This document shows positions 1 to 8,300 of a DNA stretch of 64,000 nucleotides, piece after piece (position 1 is the stretch's first letter; the number at the start of each line of letters is the position of its first letter). The DNA comes from Methyloligella sp. Lineage in GTDB: Bacteria > Pseudomonadota > Alphaproteobacteria > Rhizobiales > HXMU1428-3. Where the stretch lies: NCBI GenBank assembly GCA_021604645.1, contig BQJJ01000010.1, positions 91,684 through 155,683 on the forward strand, given 5' to 3'. The notes below the pieces were generated by a model, which worked only from the letters and a program-made list of their open reading frames with translations, ran no database searches and had not been told where the DNA came from. A program made the position numbers and the translations under genes.

Positions 1-1623
1 TTGGTCACCCAAATTTTATTGGACTATCAGTTCACTAAGTTCGAACTGACAGAATTAGATGGCATCATCGGTGGCTATGTCATAGATCGCATCATGCCGG
101 CACGAGATGCATTGCAACCGCTTGAGCTGGCACATTTCTTTGATAGCTATGAGAGTGAAGGTCAAATTAAATTTCGACACCGCGCTAAAAGCGAAACCAA
201 TGTAGAGCTATCACCAGAACAGCTGGTGGAAGTTAAAGGTGAAACACCTCTCTTTGAGTTAACAAGAGCCCAAGAATCTGAATTGCCGCGCTCGGCCAAA
301 ATTACATTCATCGATGGCAAGCAAGATTATAGAAACCGAACACTTGAGGGCCAACGAACGGTAGGTAAAACAAATCGAGTAGCCACTGCAGACCTGCCTA
401 TTGTTATGGATTCTGACTTAGTCCAGTCTCTTGCCAATAAATGGGTGCATGAAAGTTGGTCAAGTAGAGAAGAGGGCAGTTTTATCCTGCCTCCTAGCCA
501 AATGGCATTAGAGCCAACAGATAGCATCTCTTTAAATGTCGGGGGTAACAATAAACATCTACGTATTACAGAAATTAACGATCAAAACTCAAGGGCGATA
601 CAAGCCAAGTCGATTGATTTCAATATCTATAATGAAACTATAAATTCAGCAACGCTACCAACAAACACTTTACCAACACTTTATGGTCCCTCCAACGTTA
701 AGTTTTATGACTTTCCCCTCCTAAGGGAAGAACATGTTGCTCACCAACCCTATATAGCAGCACAGCAAAAGCCTTGGCCAGGCAGTGTAGCAGCTTATAA
801 TTCCCCAAGTGATGATGGGTATCAATTAAACACACTGTTAAACGCACCAGCAAGAATGGGTATTTCTCAAACAACACTTAATATCGGACCGGTTGGGCGC
901 TGGGATTATGGCAATGTCCTTCAAATCCAGATGGCATATGGTGAGTTGTCATCTATTGAAAAAGAGGCGCTTTTTTCAGGCAGTAATTTAGCAGCTATAG
1001 AACATGACAATGGTTTATGGGAAATCATCCAATTTTTAAACGCCAACCTCATTGGAGAAAACACTTATGAGTTGTCAGGGTTCTTAAGAGCACAAGGCGG
1101 CACGGAAGATGCGCTTGATCAACCGGCAAGCACAGGGGCTGACTTTATCCTTATTGATGAAGCTTTAGCGCAAGCCAACCTAACACTTGAAGAAGTCGGC
1201 TTAGAGTTGAACTGGCGTTATGGTCCAGCTCAATACACACTTGGCCACCCGTCATTTCAAACAGAAACTATTTCCTTCACCAAAAGAGGCATGAAGCCAT
1301 TTAGTCCCGTCCATATCAAAGGACAAAACAACAACGGTGATGTGCTTATCAGCTGGATACGTAGAAGTCGTATTGGCGGCGATAGTTGGGAGCTAAATGA
1401 AATCCCATTGGGAGAAGAAATGGAAAGTTATGTTGTCGATATCATGAGTGGAGAGACCGTTGTCAGAACTCTACAAGCAACAAGCCCACAGGTCACATAT
1501 TCTGAAGCGGATCAAATTTCTGATTGGGGAACCATACAAGCAAGCTACACCATCCGTGTATATCAACTTTCCGAAATTTATGGTCGAGGAACAGCAGGTG
1601 AAGCAACGATAATAAATGAATAA
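1..1623 (+). CDS. GTA gp15-like baseplate/host-specificity protein (C-terminal part, cut by window edge)
   Basis: The reading frame is open from the first base, so this is the C-terminal 540 residues of a longer protein; the TTG at base 1 is only the window edge. The text matches what I know of the C-terminal half of the RcGTA gp15 (rcc01698-like) tail/baseplate protein, a roughly 1300-residue family whose N-terminal part holds a TIM-barrel domain. Visible family features are the 'GGSDWEL'-like stretch near residue 465 ('RIGGDSWELNEIPLGEE'), the 'FLRAQGGTEDA' segment near 365 and a C-terminal fibronectin-like stretch ending 'YTIRVYQLSEIYGRG'. In gene transfer agents this protein forms the tail tip that contacts the recipient cell. 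The lysis genes follow immediately. Family assignment is confident; whether the upstream cluster is complete cannot be seen. Confidence 0.85.
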   Translation: MVTQILLDYQFTKFELTELDGIIGGYVIDRIMPARDALQPLELAHFFDSYESEGQIKFRHRAKSETNVELSPEQLVEVKGETPLFELTRAQESELPRSAKITFIDGKQDYRNRTLEGQRTVGKTNRVATADLPIVMDSDLVQSLANKWVHESWSSREEGSFILPPSQMALEPTDSISLNVGGNNKHLRITEINDQNSRAIQAKSIDFNIYNETINSATLPTNTLPTLYGPSNVKFYDFPLLREEHVAHQPYIAAQQKPWPGSVAAYNSPSDDGYQLNTLLNAPARMGISQTTLNIGPVGRWDYGNVLQIQMAYGELSSIEKEALFSGSNLAAIEHDNGLWEIIQFLNANLIGENTYELSGFLRAQGGTEDALDQPASTGADFILIDEALAQANLTLEEVGLELNWRYGPAQYTLGHPSFQTETISFTKRGMKPFSPVHIKGQNNNGDVLISWIRRSRIGGDSWELNEIPLGEEMESYVVDIMSGETVVRTLQATSPQVTYSEADQISDWGTIQASYTIRVYQLSEIYGRGTAGEATIINE

Positions 1624-1692
1624 TCTTAAAATCACCTAGAGGTTAAGTCCTAAATTTTAAAACAAGGGTTACAACAATAAAAGGAAGCAAGA

Positions 1693-1902
1693 ATGCCATT
1701 TGGTAACCAACTGCACCAACCAACAGGAACTATTCAAGATAGCGTAATTGCAAGCAGTTTAATTTCAGCACCAGCCTGGGGAGCATGGCTAAATGAATTA
1801 AATGGCGTGCTAACAACCCTCTCACTCTTAGTCGGTCTAATTATAGGTATACATCGCCTATGGGTTGTCTATAGCGCGCCAAGAAGCAAATCTAAAGATT
1901 AA
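1693..1902 (+). CDS. small holin-like membrane protein of the GTA lysis module
   Basis: A 69-residue protein starts at an ATG preceded by AAGGAAG with good spacing. It has an N-terminal polar segment, then one hydrophobic helix at about residues 36-58 ('LTTLSLLVGLIIGIHRLWVV') and a short basic tail. It sits 70 bases after the gp15-like gene and 10 bases before the endolysin start, so the three probably share one transcript. Size, single membrane helix, basic tail and position suit a holin or a small lysis accessory protein. There is no diagnostic motif, so the function is inferred from context only. Confidence 0.65.
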   Translation: MPFGNQLHQPTGTIQDSVIASSLISAPAWGAWLNELNGVLTTLSLLVGLIIGIHRLWVVYSAPRSKSKD

Positions 1903-1912
1903 AGAGATAAAC

Positions 1913-3262
1913 ATGGACGTAAACGAACAACCAGATATTCCCCTTTGGCTTCAATACGCTCTTGAAGAACTCGAAGTTAGTGAGCTTGGTAAAGGATCTG
2001 AAAATCCTAGAATTTTAGAATATTTCAATGAAGTTAATCACCCAGGCGTTGTGAAAGATGAAACACCATGGTGTGCAGCTTTTATAGGCGCAATGTTGGA
2101 GCGCGCAGGTATAAAAAGCACGAAAAGTCTAATGGCCAGGTCGTATTTAAGTTGGGGGCAAAAAGAAAGAGAAGAAAAATTAGGCTCAGTAGCAATTTTA
2201 AAACGAGGAAACAATGAGGTGTTTGGTCATGTCGGATTTGTCATTTCATCAACAAAGGATCAAATCCAATTACTCTCAGGAAACCAGAGCAATAAAGTCT
2301 CCATTGCAACCTTCAGAAAAGATCAACTGATAGATTTACGCTGGCCACTAACTGAAACAACAACGATGCAGGATGCGCAAAAAAAAGAGAATGAGACCAA
2401 CCTTAAAACAAGGTTTCAAATCGCCCTAGCTCATGTCTTAAAAGTAGAAGGAGGATGGTCAAATCACAAGGATGATAAAGGGGGACCAACCTATAAAGGA
2501 ATTACTTTAAATACATATCAAAGAGCCAAGAAAGACGGCGTACTCCCTCAATATAACGGAAATGAAATAGAAGCGCTTAGGAAGCTAACTCACAATCAGG
2601 TCAGTCTAATTTATGAAACCTACTATTGGAAGAAGGCTGGATGCCAATATTTTTCCCTGCCTATAGCGATTGCACTATTTGATGCCTCAGTAAACCACGG
2701 CCCAATTAAGGCAGTAAAACTGTTGCAGTCATCCATCGGTGCTGAAGTGGATGGTGAGGTAGGTCCAGAAACAATCAGCTTTGCAAATAAAGAAGCTCTC
2801 CAAAATACGCTGAACAATTATATTTCAGTTCGCCGCACTCATTATAAGCAACTCAAGCAGTTTAATATCTTTGGTAAAGGCTGGTTGAATAGGTTGAGCC
2901 AAACTGAACAAATCGCCAATAGTTATTTATCTAATCAATCTTACCCTCCCGAAAATTTTAATCTTCCCAAACGAAAGGTCAGAGTAAAAATGGAAACAAC
3001 CGAGACATACGCTAACAAAAAGTGGTGGGGTGAATCCCTCACAGTATGGGGAACTATAGTCACAGCACTTTCAACCATCCTTCCGGTTATTGGTCCATTC
3101 ATTGGTCTAGATATTTCAGCCGAATTAATTCGGCAATTTGGAGACACGGTTGCAAAACTTATCCAAATCATCGGCGGTGTAACAGGAACAACAATGGCTC
3201 TTTATGGTCGCTCGCGCGCAACGACAAAACTAACGCGTCGTTCAATGGAAATGAAAATCTAA
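1913..3262 (+). CDS. two-domain endolysin (NlpC/CHAP-like plus GH108) with holin-like membrane tail
   Basis: Starting at the ATG at 1913 (AAAGAG six bases upstream; an in-frame TTG at 1865 lies inside the previous gene) the product has 449 residues. Residues 5-145 look like a TIGR02594/CHAP-type cysteine amidase or peptidase with candidate catalytic Cys54 ('TPWCAAF') and His106 ('GHVGFV'). Residues 165-345 are a glycoside hydrolase 108 muramidase with the diagnostic 'EGGWSNH' (catalytic Glu179) and 'GGPTYKGIT', followed by the peptidoglycan-binding part typical of the family. Residues 360-449 hold two hydrophobic helices (about 374-394 and 411-428) and a basic end, which resembles the small holins found next to alphaproteobacterial muramidases. 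Expected role: release of GTA particles by cutting peptidoglycan. Met360 (2990) could be an internal start for a separate holin. Confidence 0.85.
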   Translation: MDVNEQPDIPLWLQYALEELEVSELGKGSENPRILEYFNEVNHPGVVKDETPWCAAFIGAMLERAGIKSTKSLMARSYLSWGQKEREEKLGSVAILKRGNNEVFGHVGFVISSTKDQIQLLSGNQSNKVSIATFRKDQLIDLRWPLTETTTMQDAQKKENETNLKTRFQIALAHVLKVEGGWSNHKDDKGGPTYKGITLNTYQRAKKDGVLPQYNGNEIEALRKLTHNQVSLIYETYYWKKAGCQYFSLPIAIALFDASVNHGPIKAVKLLQSSIGAEVDGEVGPETISFANKEALQNTLNNYISVRRTHYKQLKQFNIFGKGWLNRLSQTEQIANSYLSNQSYPPENFNLPKRKVRVKMETTETYANKKWWGESLTVWGTIVTALSTILPVIGPFIGLDISAELIRQFGDTVAKLIQIIGGVTGTTMALYGRSRATTKLTRRSMEMKI

Positions 3263-3297
3263 CACTATTTAGAAAAAACAAGAATAGAGGAGACTGT

Positions 3298-3456
3298 ATG
3301 ACTTTAAAATTATGGCTACTATCAATGATACTTTCAATCATCGCACCGCATATTTTTACCCGAAAGGCAGAACCTTCCAAAAACAATTCAAACTATCAGC
3401 CAGGCAATTATTTTGAGCATACCATGTCAGCTTATAAACAAGATGAAAACAAGTGA
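3298..3456 (+). CDS. small single-helix membrane protein, unknown
   Basis: A 52-residue frame starts at an ATG preceded by a good ribosome binding site (AGAGGAGA, about 6 bases upstream). Residues 3-20 form one hydrophobic helix or uncleaved signal ('LKLWLLSMILSIIAPHIF') followed by a polar, Asn/Lys/Glu-rich tail that would be periplasmic or cytoplasmic. It lies 35 bases after the endolysin and about 150 bases before the feuP-like regulator. It could be the last gene of the GTA lysis operon or a small modulator of the neighbouring sensor kinase; S. meliloti FeuN is a known small regulator of FeuQ, but I cannot show homology. The ORF's strong start signal is the main support. Confidence 0.5.
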   Translation: MTLKLWLLSMILSIIAPHIFTRKAEPSKNNSNYQPGNYFEHTMSAYKQDENK

Positions 3457-3537
3457 TATTAAATTGATCAGTTGTACCGTCTGTTTCATTATTAATTTAA
3501 GGCTCTAACTTTTCTTTTGCCCAGATTTGTCAATATG

Positions 3538-3581
3538 CTAAACAGGTTTATAATATTATTATAATTTTTAAATCTGTTTAG
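3538..3581. promoter_or_regulatory. inverted repeat upstream of feuP-like gene
   Basis: Two 13-base arms, CTAAACAGGTTTA (3538-3550) and TAAATCTGTTTAG (3569-3581), are inverted copies with one mismatch, separated by 18 AT-rich bases. The second arm ends about 15 bases before the GGGGGA ribosome binding site of the response regulator gene. The dyad is a reasonable operator candidate, for example for autoregulation; a transcript could also fold it into a hairpin. Confidence 0.45.
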
Positions 3582-3605
3582 TTATTTAATGAATTGGGGG
3601 AACGT

Positions 3606-4277
3606 GTGCGCTTACTCGTAGTCGAAGATGATAAAGACCTAAATCGGCAAATAACAACAGCTTTGGAAGAAGCTGGCTATGTTGTTGATACAGCGCATGA
3701 TGGAGAAGATGGTCACTTCTTAGGGGAAACAGAACCTTATGATGCCGTTATTCTCGACATAGGCCTTCCAACTATGGATGGTATTTCAGTACTGGAAAAT
3801 TGGCGCCGCGCTAATTTGAAGATGCCTGTATTGATCTTAACCGCTCGTGATCGATGGAGCGATAAAGTTGCTGGTATGGATGCAGGGGCAGATGATTATG
3901 TATCAAAACCGTTTCATATGGAAGAAGTTCTAGCAAGAGTAAGAGCTCTTCTTCGGCGCTCAACTGGCCATGCAACAAATGAAATTGAAGTTGGCAATCT
4001 CCGGTTAGACACAAAAGCCGCCAAGGTCACAGTTGATGGCACCCTTATAAAACTCACCTCCCATGAATTTCGTCTCTTAGCCTATCTAGTACATCACAAA
4101 GATAAGGTTATTTCCCGCACTGAATTAGTCGAGCATCTCTATGATCAGGATTTCGATAGAGATTCAAATACCATTGAAGTGTTTGTCGGAAGATTGCGCA
4201 AAAAAATTCCATCAGATTTAATCAAAACAGTCAGAGGCCTTGGATATTGTTTATCCACGAATGAAAATGAAGTTTAA
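3606..4277 (+). CDS. feuP: FeuP-like OmpR-family response regulator
   Basis: I choose the GTG at 3606, which follows GGGGGAAC and gives the family-typical start 'MRLLVVEDD' (223 residues); an upstream TTG at 3594 is in frame. Residues 1-115 form a receiver domain with acidic pocket Glu/Asp7-9, phospho-acceptor Asp51 ('VILDIGLP') and 'SKPFHMEEVLARVRAL'. Residues 125-220 form an OmpR/PhoB winged helix ('LTSHEFRLLAYLVHHKDKV', 'FVGRLRKK'). Wording such as 'DRWSDKVAGMDAGADDYV' and 'DQDFDRDSNTIEVFVGRLRKK' matches rhizobial FeuP as I remember it. FeuP/FeuQ in Sinorhizobium controls cyclic glucan export and osmoadaptation. The gene overlaps the kinase gene by 17 bases. An imperfect 13-base inverted repeat lies just upstream. 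Confidence 0.85.
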   Translation: MRLLVVEDDKDLNRQITTALEEAGYVVDTAHDGEDGHFLGETEPYDAVILDIGLPTMDGISVLENWRRANLKMPVLILTARDRWSDKVAGMDAGADDYVSKPFHMEEVLARVRALLRRSTGHATNEIEVGNLRLDTKAAKVTVDGTLIKLTSHEFRLLAYLVHHKDKVISRTELVEHLYDQDFDRDSNTIEVFVGRLRKKIPSDLIKTVRGLGYCLSTNENEV

Positions 4278-5646
4278 TTCACTTGCATTTAGACTATTCA
4301 TCACCTCAACAGCCTTGGCTCTGATCATTCTACCATTGGCAGCTTATCAGCTGATTTCCGTTTATCGAGGATCTATTGAGGCCAACTTTGATGAGCGCCT
4401 GAAAGCTAACTTGTCTCTGCTCATTGAAAGCAGTTTACAGGAAAATTATGAAGCCCCCACGAAACCAAAACAGTTCGGAGGCTTCGCATTTACCTTGCCC
4501 AATTCTGGGTGGTATTGGCTAATCCAGCCTGTAAATAATGATACCTTACCTGTATATTCATCAACATCCCTCGGTGAAGAAAAGTTGAACCTCACAAAAA
4601 AAGAAAACTTGAATACGGCTGAAGATGGGACAGTAAAGTTCTACGTAAAATATGAAAGTGATAGAAAATTACGTGTCATAACCAGATCAATCACTTTAGG
4701 CACAGATGAAAAACCGCAAAGGTATGATTATATCGTAACCGGTGATAGCAGTGAAATCGAAGACGACATCATTGATTTTGCTTCAATGCTGACAATTACG
4801 TTTTTAATCTTGGGAGCCGGACTAATCGCTTCAACTTTCTTGCAAGTTCGTCTTGGGCTACGGCCCTTAAAAGTGGTCGAAAATGGCTTAACCGCTATTC
4901 GCGCTGGGAAAACAGATCGTTTGGAAGGCAACTTCCCTGCTGAAATCGCTCCGCTACAATTTGAGATCAATAATCTTATCAAAAGCAATATGAATATTAT
5001 TGAGCGGGCAAGAACTCATGTTGGGAATTTAGCTCATGCCCTAAAAACTCCTCTAAGCGTAATGAATAACGAAGTTAGAGGGAAAACAGATCCATTAGCT
5101 GATAAAGTCGCTGAACAAACAGAAATAATGCAAAACCAAATCAGTCACCATTTAGACAGAGCTAGAATGGCAGCGAGAGTAGGGGTGGTAGGGAGCCTTA
5201 CAGAAATCTCTCCTATCATGCAATCATTAGAAAGAGCTCTTTTGCGAATTTATCAAGACAAAAATATAACGTTTAACCTTGAATGCCCAGACCAGGCCCG
5301 TTTCGCAGGTGAAAAGCAAGATTTTGAAGAAATCATCGGAAACCTGCTTGATAATGCTTTCAAATGGGCCAACAACGAAGTTTCAAGCAAAATAAAAATA
5401 GAATCAAACAAAATGGGTGAAACTGTGCTCAACATTACCATTCAAGATGATGGACCAGGTTTAAGTGATAAAGAGCTGAGCCAAGTCAAAGAACGTGGAA
5501 AGCGTTTAGATGAAACGAAACCAGGTTCAGGTCTTGGTTTATCAATTGTGAGTGATCTTGTTGATTTATATGGTGGAAAGTTTGATTTATCTCATTCTAA
5601 ACTCGGCGGATTGCAGATAAAATTGCAACTACCGGCCGGATCTTGA
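4261..5646 (+). CDS. feuQ: FeuQ-like sensor histidine kinase
   Basis: Translation from the ATG at 4261 ('MKMKFNSLAFRLF', 461 residues) overlaps the end of the regulator gene, so the two are translationally coupled. A first membrane helix lies at about residues 9-32 and a second at about 172-195, enclosing a periplasmic sensor domain of about 135 residues. A linker follows, then a dimerisation helix with 'GNLAHALKTPLSV' (phospho-acceptor His near 258, the PhoQ/FeuQ type of H-box), and a HATPase domain with N-box 'NLLDNAFKWA', G1 'DDGPGL' and G2 'GSGLGLS'. All catalytic boxes are intact. It should phosphorylate the FeuP-like regulator; the signal is unknown, but in rhizobia it is linked to low osmolarity. 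Confidence 0.83.
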   Translation: MKMKFNSLAFRLFITSTALALIILPLAAYQLISVYRGSIEANFDERLKANLSLLIESSLQENYEAPTKPKQFGGFAFTLPNSGWYWLIQPVNNDTLPVYSSTSLGEEKLNLTKKENLNTAEDGTVKFYVKYESDRKLRVITRSITLGTDEKPQRYDYIVTGDSSEIEDDIIDFASMLTITFLILGAGLIASTFLQVRLGLRPLKVVENGLTAIRAGKTDRLEGNFPAEIAPLQFEINNLIKSNMNIIERARTHVGNLAHALKTPLSVMNNEVRGKTDPLADKVAEQTEIMQNQISHHLDRARMAARVGVVGSLTEISPIMQSLERALLRIYQDKNITFNLECPDQARFAGEKQDFEEIIGNLLDNAFKWANNEVSSKIKIESNKMGETVLNITIQDDGPGLSDKELSQVKERGKRLDETKPGSGLGLSIVSDLVDLYGGKFDLSHSKLGGLQIKLQLPAGS

Positions 5647-5811
5647 ATTTCCGCCTAACTTTGGTCAGAATTGAACCGTTGAAGTGTGACTTAAATTTAG
5701 GCAGATCTGTGTGAATTACTAACAACTAAACAAACCTAGGACATGTTTATATGTCTAAGTTCATGTTAAGAGATAAGTAAGAGAAGCACAGATGGCATTA
5801 GATGAAAGTTA

Positions 5812-6285
5812 ATGAAAATGAACATAAAAGCAATTGCTGCTATAATTTTAGCGTCGTTCGTTCTAACGGCCTGCTCAGGTAGTTTTAACAAACAAGACAG
5901 CGGCACCGTGATCGGCGCGCTAGCAGGCGGTATTTTAGGTAATCAAGTTGGCAAAGGCAGCGGTAAGGTATTAGCGACAGTCGCTGGTGCTGTTATTGGC
6001 GGTGTTGTCGGCAGTGAAATCGGTAAATCACTTGATGAAAATGACCGACGAGCCGCAGCTGAAGCTGAATATAGAGCTTTAGAGACAGGTCATTCAGGCA
6101 AAGCTATACCATGGAATAATCCAGACTCAGGTCATAGAGGTGTGGTTGTACCAAAGCCTCCATATCAGGATCAGGGAAGAAATTGCCGTGAATACACACA
6201 CACAATTTATATCAAGGGCGAACCTGAAATTTTAAAAGGTACAGCCTGTCGTTCTAATGACGGCACATGGAGCAAAGTCAGCTAA
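5812..6285 (+). CDS. glycine-zipper outer membrane lipoprotein (17 kDa surface antigen family)
   Basis: The 157-residue product has a lipoprotein signal with lipobox 'LTAC' (Cys21). Residues 32-75 are a glycine zipper ('GTVIGALAGGILGNQVGKGSG', 'VAGAVIGGVVGSEIG') as in the rickettsial 17 kDa antigen and SlyB-type proteins. The C-terminal half contains 'CREYTHTIYIKGEPE' and 'GTACRSNDGTWSKV', the usual C-terminal motif of this family with two cysteines. It is expected in the outer membrane, facing the periplasm. The start codon overlaps the stop of a six-codon frame beginning at 5792. Its position after feuQ suggests possible regulation by the pair, but this is only inferred. Family confidence is high, specific function unknown. 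Confidence 0.85.
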   Translation: MKMNIKAIAAIILASFVLTACSGSFNKQDSGTVIGALAGGILGNQVGKGSGKVLATVAGAVIGGVVGSEIGKSLDENDRRAAAEAEYRALETGHSGKAIPWNNPDSGHRGVVVPKPPYQDQGRNCREYTHTIYIKGEPEILKGTACRSNDGTWSKVS

Positions 6286-6375
6286 ATCAAGGTTATTATC
6301 TAATTTTTATAAATTGGATGGTCTTCTATTTAGAGAAATTTTGTGAAATCTCACTTTAAATTTATCATAATTCAA

Positions 6376-6406
6376 AAAAAGGCTCCCAAAAGGGGGCCTT
6401 TTTTAT
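6376..6406. terminator. Rho-independent terminator after the lipoprotein gene
   Basis: The hairpin AAGGCTCCC - AAAA - GGGGGCCTT (one T-G wobble) is flanked by seven A residues on the left and a run of T on the right, so it could work on both strands. Confidence 0.85.
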
Positions 6407-6693
6407 TCTTCCGATAAAAACCCTCCCAGAACATTCCAAATCCCCCTCAAATCGCCTATACTGGCGAAAAAAATAGTATGTTAAAGTTCGAAATTCATTG
6501 AAAAACAAAGAAAAACCTAAAAATTATCGAAACATTACATATATTTAATTTTCAAGATGGCATCACGTCATGATTAGATCCTTATATCAAGGCTAAAAGA
6601 GATGCAGATGTTGGCAAAAAAATAAGCGATCAATAAATGCCACACAAAAAAGAATGCATTTTCTATACTTTACCGAACCTACGGAGAAGCAAT
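6407..6693. other. gene-free upstream region of degP
   Basis: About 290 bases of AT-rich sequence between the lipoprotein terminator and the protease start. It presumably holds the degP promoter, but I cannot place -35 and -10 boxes with confidence. Short frames here have no convincing start signals. Confidence 0.4.
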
Positions 6694-8235
6694 TTGACAA
6701 ACTTAAATACAGAGCAAAAAAAATCACCTAGCCGTAAGGTCTTTGCAGCAGCAGCCTTAGGCCTTGCAGGTGTTGCCGCAGCGACCAGTGGCTTAGTCCT
6801 CAATAATAACCCCGCATCAGCTGAAATTAAAAACGCAGTGTCTACCAGTGTAAAACCATATGCAAATGCCCCTAGCAGCTTTGCTGATTTGGTGGAACAG
6901 GTCAGCCCTTCAGTGGTTAGCGTTTTTGTAAAAAGCAAAGCCGAAACAGTTAAAACTCAACAGAAAAAAAGATTTAATCGTGGGGATAGACCTCCAGGAT
7001 TTGGACGAGGACAAATTCCAGATAACTCTCCTTTTAAAGAGTTCTTTGAAAAACGCTTTGGTCAACAGCAACAACCAAAACCACAAAATTCACAAGGTTC
7101 TGGTTTCATCATTTCCGAAGATGGATATGTAGTGACTAATCATCACGTGATTAAAGGTGGTACAGAAATTAAAGTCACCCTATCAGGTGGTGAGCAGTTG
7201 GATGCCCGCCTAATCGGCTCAGATGCAAGAACAGATCTTGCCTTGTTAAAAATCAAAGACAAAAGAAAATTCCCAGCCGTTCCAATGGCCAAAGAAAAAG
7301 CTCGTGTCGGTGATTGGGTGTTAGCCGTTGGTAACCCATTTGGTCTAGGTGGAACAGTAACAGCTGGAATTGTTTCAGCTCATGGTCGCCCTGTAGGTCA
7401 AAGCCCATATGACTATTTACAAATCGACGCGGCTGTAAACCGTGGTAACTCAGGTGGTCCAGCATTCAACCTAAAAGGTGAGGTTGTTGGAGTGAATACA
7501 GCCATTTACAGCCCTTCTGGCGGCAATGTCGGTATCGCATTTGCTATTCCAGCAAATGTTGTACAAAAAATTGCTAAAGATTTGCGTAAAGGTGGCTCAG
7601 TTGTTCGTGGTTGGCTTGGTATTAACATCCAAAATGTGAGCGAAGATATTGCTGAAGGGCTTTCATTAGACAAACCATCAGGCGCTCTTGTAACCCGCTT
7701 GGTAAAAGGTGGCCCAGCCACAAAATCTGACTTAAAAGTGAGAGATGTCATTCTGTCAGTCAATGGCGTTCAGATCGCAGATGTTCGTGACTTAATGCGC
7801 CAAATTGGTGAAATCAGACCAGATGAAGTCATTGCTTTAGAAGTCTTACGCAATGGTGCTAAAAAACAAGTATCAGTAAAACTCGGTACATTCCCGGATG
7901 GTAAAAAACTGGCTGCCTTACAAAAAGGTGAACCAGCACTTGAGTTGGATAATAAAGCCCTTGATGACATTGGCCTATCCCTCGCACCAGCGCGAGATTT
8001 AGGTAAAGGTAAAAAAGGGGTCGTAATTACCGAAGTAGACCCAGATAGCGATGCTTCTGTAAAAGGGATCAAAGTTGGTGACGTCATTCTGGAAGTGAAT
8101 GGTAAGTCAGTGAATTTTCCAGCGGATGTAACTTCTGAAATCTTAAAAGCTAAAAAGACATCTGCAAAAGTCATACTTGTAAGAGTTAAAGACGGTCCTT
8201 ATTACGGATTAAAATTGAAGAAAAATAAGAAATAG
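6694..8235 (+). CDS. degP: periplasmic serine endoprotease DegP/HtrA (Do family)
   Basis: I choose the TTG at 6694, which has GGAGAAG just upstream and gives a normal signal peptide; the ATG at 6637 would add 19 unlikely residues. The 513-residue protein has a signal peptide (to about residue 46, 'NNPASAEI'), a trypsin-like domain with catalytic His151 ('TNHHVI'), Asp181 ('ARTDLALL') and Ser253 ('GNSGGPAF'), and two PDZ domains at about 310-400 and 425-510. A Q-loop-like insert rich in Gln, Arg and Pro lies near residues 85-130. It degrades or refolds damaged periplasmic proteins. A terminator-like hairpin separates it from the downstream regulator gene, an order (degP, regulator, kinase, glnE) I recognise from rhizobial genomes. 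Confidence 0.93.
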   Translation: MTNLNTEQKKSPSRKVFAAAALGLAGVAAATSGLVLNNNPASAEIKNAVSTSVKPYANAPSSFADLVEQVSPSVVSVFVKSKAETVKTQQKKRFNRGDRPPGFGRGQIPDNSPFKEFFEKRFGQQQQPKPQNSQGSGFIISEDGYVVTNHHVIKGGTEIKVTLSGGEQLDARLIGSDARTDLALLKIKDKRKFPAVPMAKEKARVGDWVLAVGNPFGLGGTVTAGIVSAHGRPVGQSPYDYLQIDAAVNRGNSGGPAFNLKGEVVGVNTAIYSPSGGNVGIAFAIPANVVQKIAKDLRKGGSVVRGWLGINIQNVSEDIAEGLSLDKPSGALVTRLVKGGPATKSDLKVRDVILSVNGVQIADVRDLMRQIGEIRPDEVIALEVLRNGAKKQVSVKLGTFPDGKKLAALQKGEPALELDNKALDDIGLSLAPARDLGKGKKGVVITEVDPDSDASVKGIKVGDVILEVNGKSVNFPADVTSEILKAKKTSAKVILVRVKDGPYYGLKLKKNKK

Positions 8236-8249
8236 TCAAAAACGAAAGA

Positions 8250-8284
8250 AGGGGGAGTTTAGAGGGTTTAAGCTCCTCCTTTTT
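8250..8284 (+). terminator. terminator-like hairpin between degP and the response regulator gene
   Basis: GGGGGAGTTT (8251-8260) can pair with AAGCTCCTCC (8270-8279), with wobble and one mismatch, and is followed by TTTTT. It lies 15 bases after the degP stop and would end or reduce degP transcripts before the downstream regulator. Confidence 0.6.
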
Positions 8285-8300
8285 AAATCGGGATAAAAAC

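Noticed and set aside
1..3. TTG at base 1 as a real start
   Set aside because: The protein matches the interior of the gp15-like family, so the frame simply continues from outside the window.
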